A stretch of 5,664 nt of DNA from Candidatus Brockarchaeota archaeon (GTDB lineage: Archaea; Thermoproteota; EX4484-205; DTQO01), in contig JAFNJA010000071.1 in the NCBI GenBank assembly GCA_017601265.1, positions 4,585 to 10,248 of the forward strand. The letters are read 5' to 3'. The position numbers were made by a program, and so were the translations under genes. The notes beneath the pieces are model-generated. The model saw only the letters and a program-made list of their open reading frames with translations. It made no database searches and was not told where the DNA came from. Of the stretch, positions 5,602-5,664 are shown one piece after another; positions within the stretch are counted from its first letter, which is position 1; every line of letters begins with the position of its first letter.

Positions 5602-5664
5602 TTACCCAAGCCCCCTCTTCCAAGCCCTTTCAAGCTCTCCTATCGGGATCTCGAAAAGCGTTCC
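5602..5664 (-). CDS. purL: FGAM synthase large subunit, last 20 residues (runs off right edge)
   Basis: The minus-strand frame entering from the right edge gives GTLFEIPIGELERAWKRGLG and a TAA at 5604-5602. The pattern of a hydrophobic strand, then E-L-x-x-A-W near the very end, is typical of the small PurL C-terminus, and purL commonly precedes purQ. Only 20 codons are visible, so the call rests on this tail and on the five-base gap to purQ. Confidence 0.7.
   Translation of the reverse strand, partial: GTLFEIPIGELERAWKRGLG

Noticed and set aside
1..5664. CRISPR array, insertion-sequence ends, rRNA or tRNA genes
   Set aside because: No regularly spaced repeats, transposase motifs, terminal inverted repeats or recognisable RNA genes were found on either strand.

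Overview
The window looks like an archaeal chromosome, probably from a thermophile. The reasons are a long archaeal-type PurD, separate PurQ and small PurL, a PurE without the usual bacterial loop, TATA-like boxes close to start codons, a TTG start, proteins rich in Glu, Lys and Arg, and a free-standing HTH-LAGLIDADG protein of a kind common in archaea. I cannot name the lineage with confidence; it does not look like Thermococcales or halophiles.

Layout. Positions 1-873 (minus) hold the first 291 codons of purD, which runs off the left edge. Positions 993-1557 hold no intact gene but several broken pieces: the 3' half of a winged-helix gene (minus, with a stop and a frameshift), the 3' third of a purE (plus, frameshifted), and a possible scrap of purD 5' end (minus). 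Positions 1652-3891 (minus) hold a two-gene unit with an ATGA overlap: a 553-residue membrane-anchored LAGLIDADG endonuclease-like protein, then a 193-residue tandem winged-helix protein. An intergenic stretch of 264 bases separates this unit from the intact, divergent purE (4156-4599, plus). purE converges on purQ (4787-5596, minus); the 187 bases between them show no convincing feature. purL ends at 5602, five bases before purQ, and runs off the right edge.

How the parts relate. PurD, PurE, PurQ and PurL all serve de novo purine (IMP) synthesis: PurD makes GAR, PurL with PurQ (and PurS, not seen here) makes FGAM, and PurE carboxylates AIR. The endonuclease/winged-helix unit sits in the middle of this cluster, between purD and purE.

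Main inference. The broken pieces at 993-1557 have the same order and strands as the intact set purD - winged helix - (endonuclease) - purE. This is best read as an older, decayed tandem copy of the cassette region, with a large deletion from inside the winged-helix gene into purE. The most unusual intact gene is the endonuclease-like protein, because it begins with a pilin-like class III signal motif and about three hydrophobic segments.
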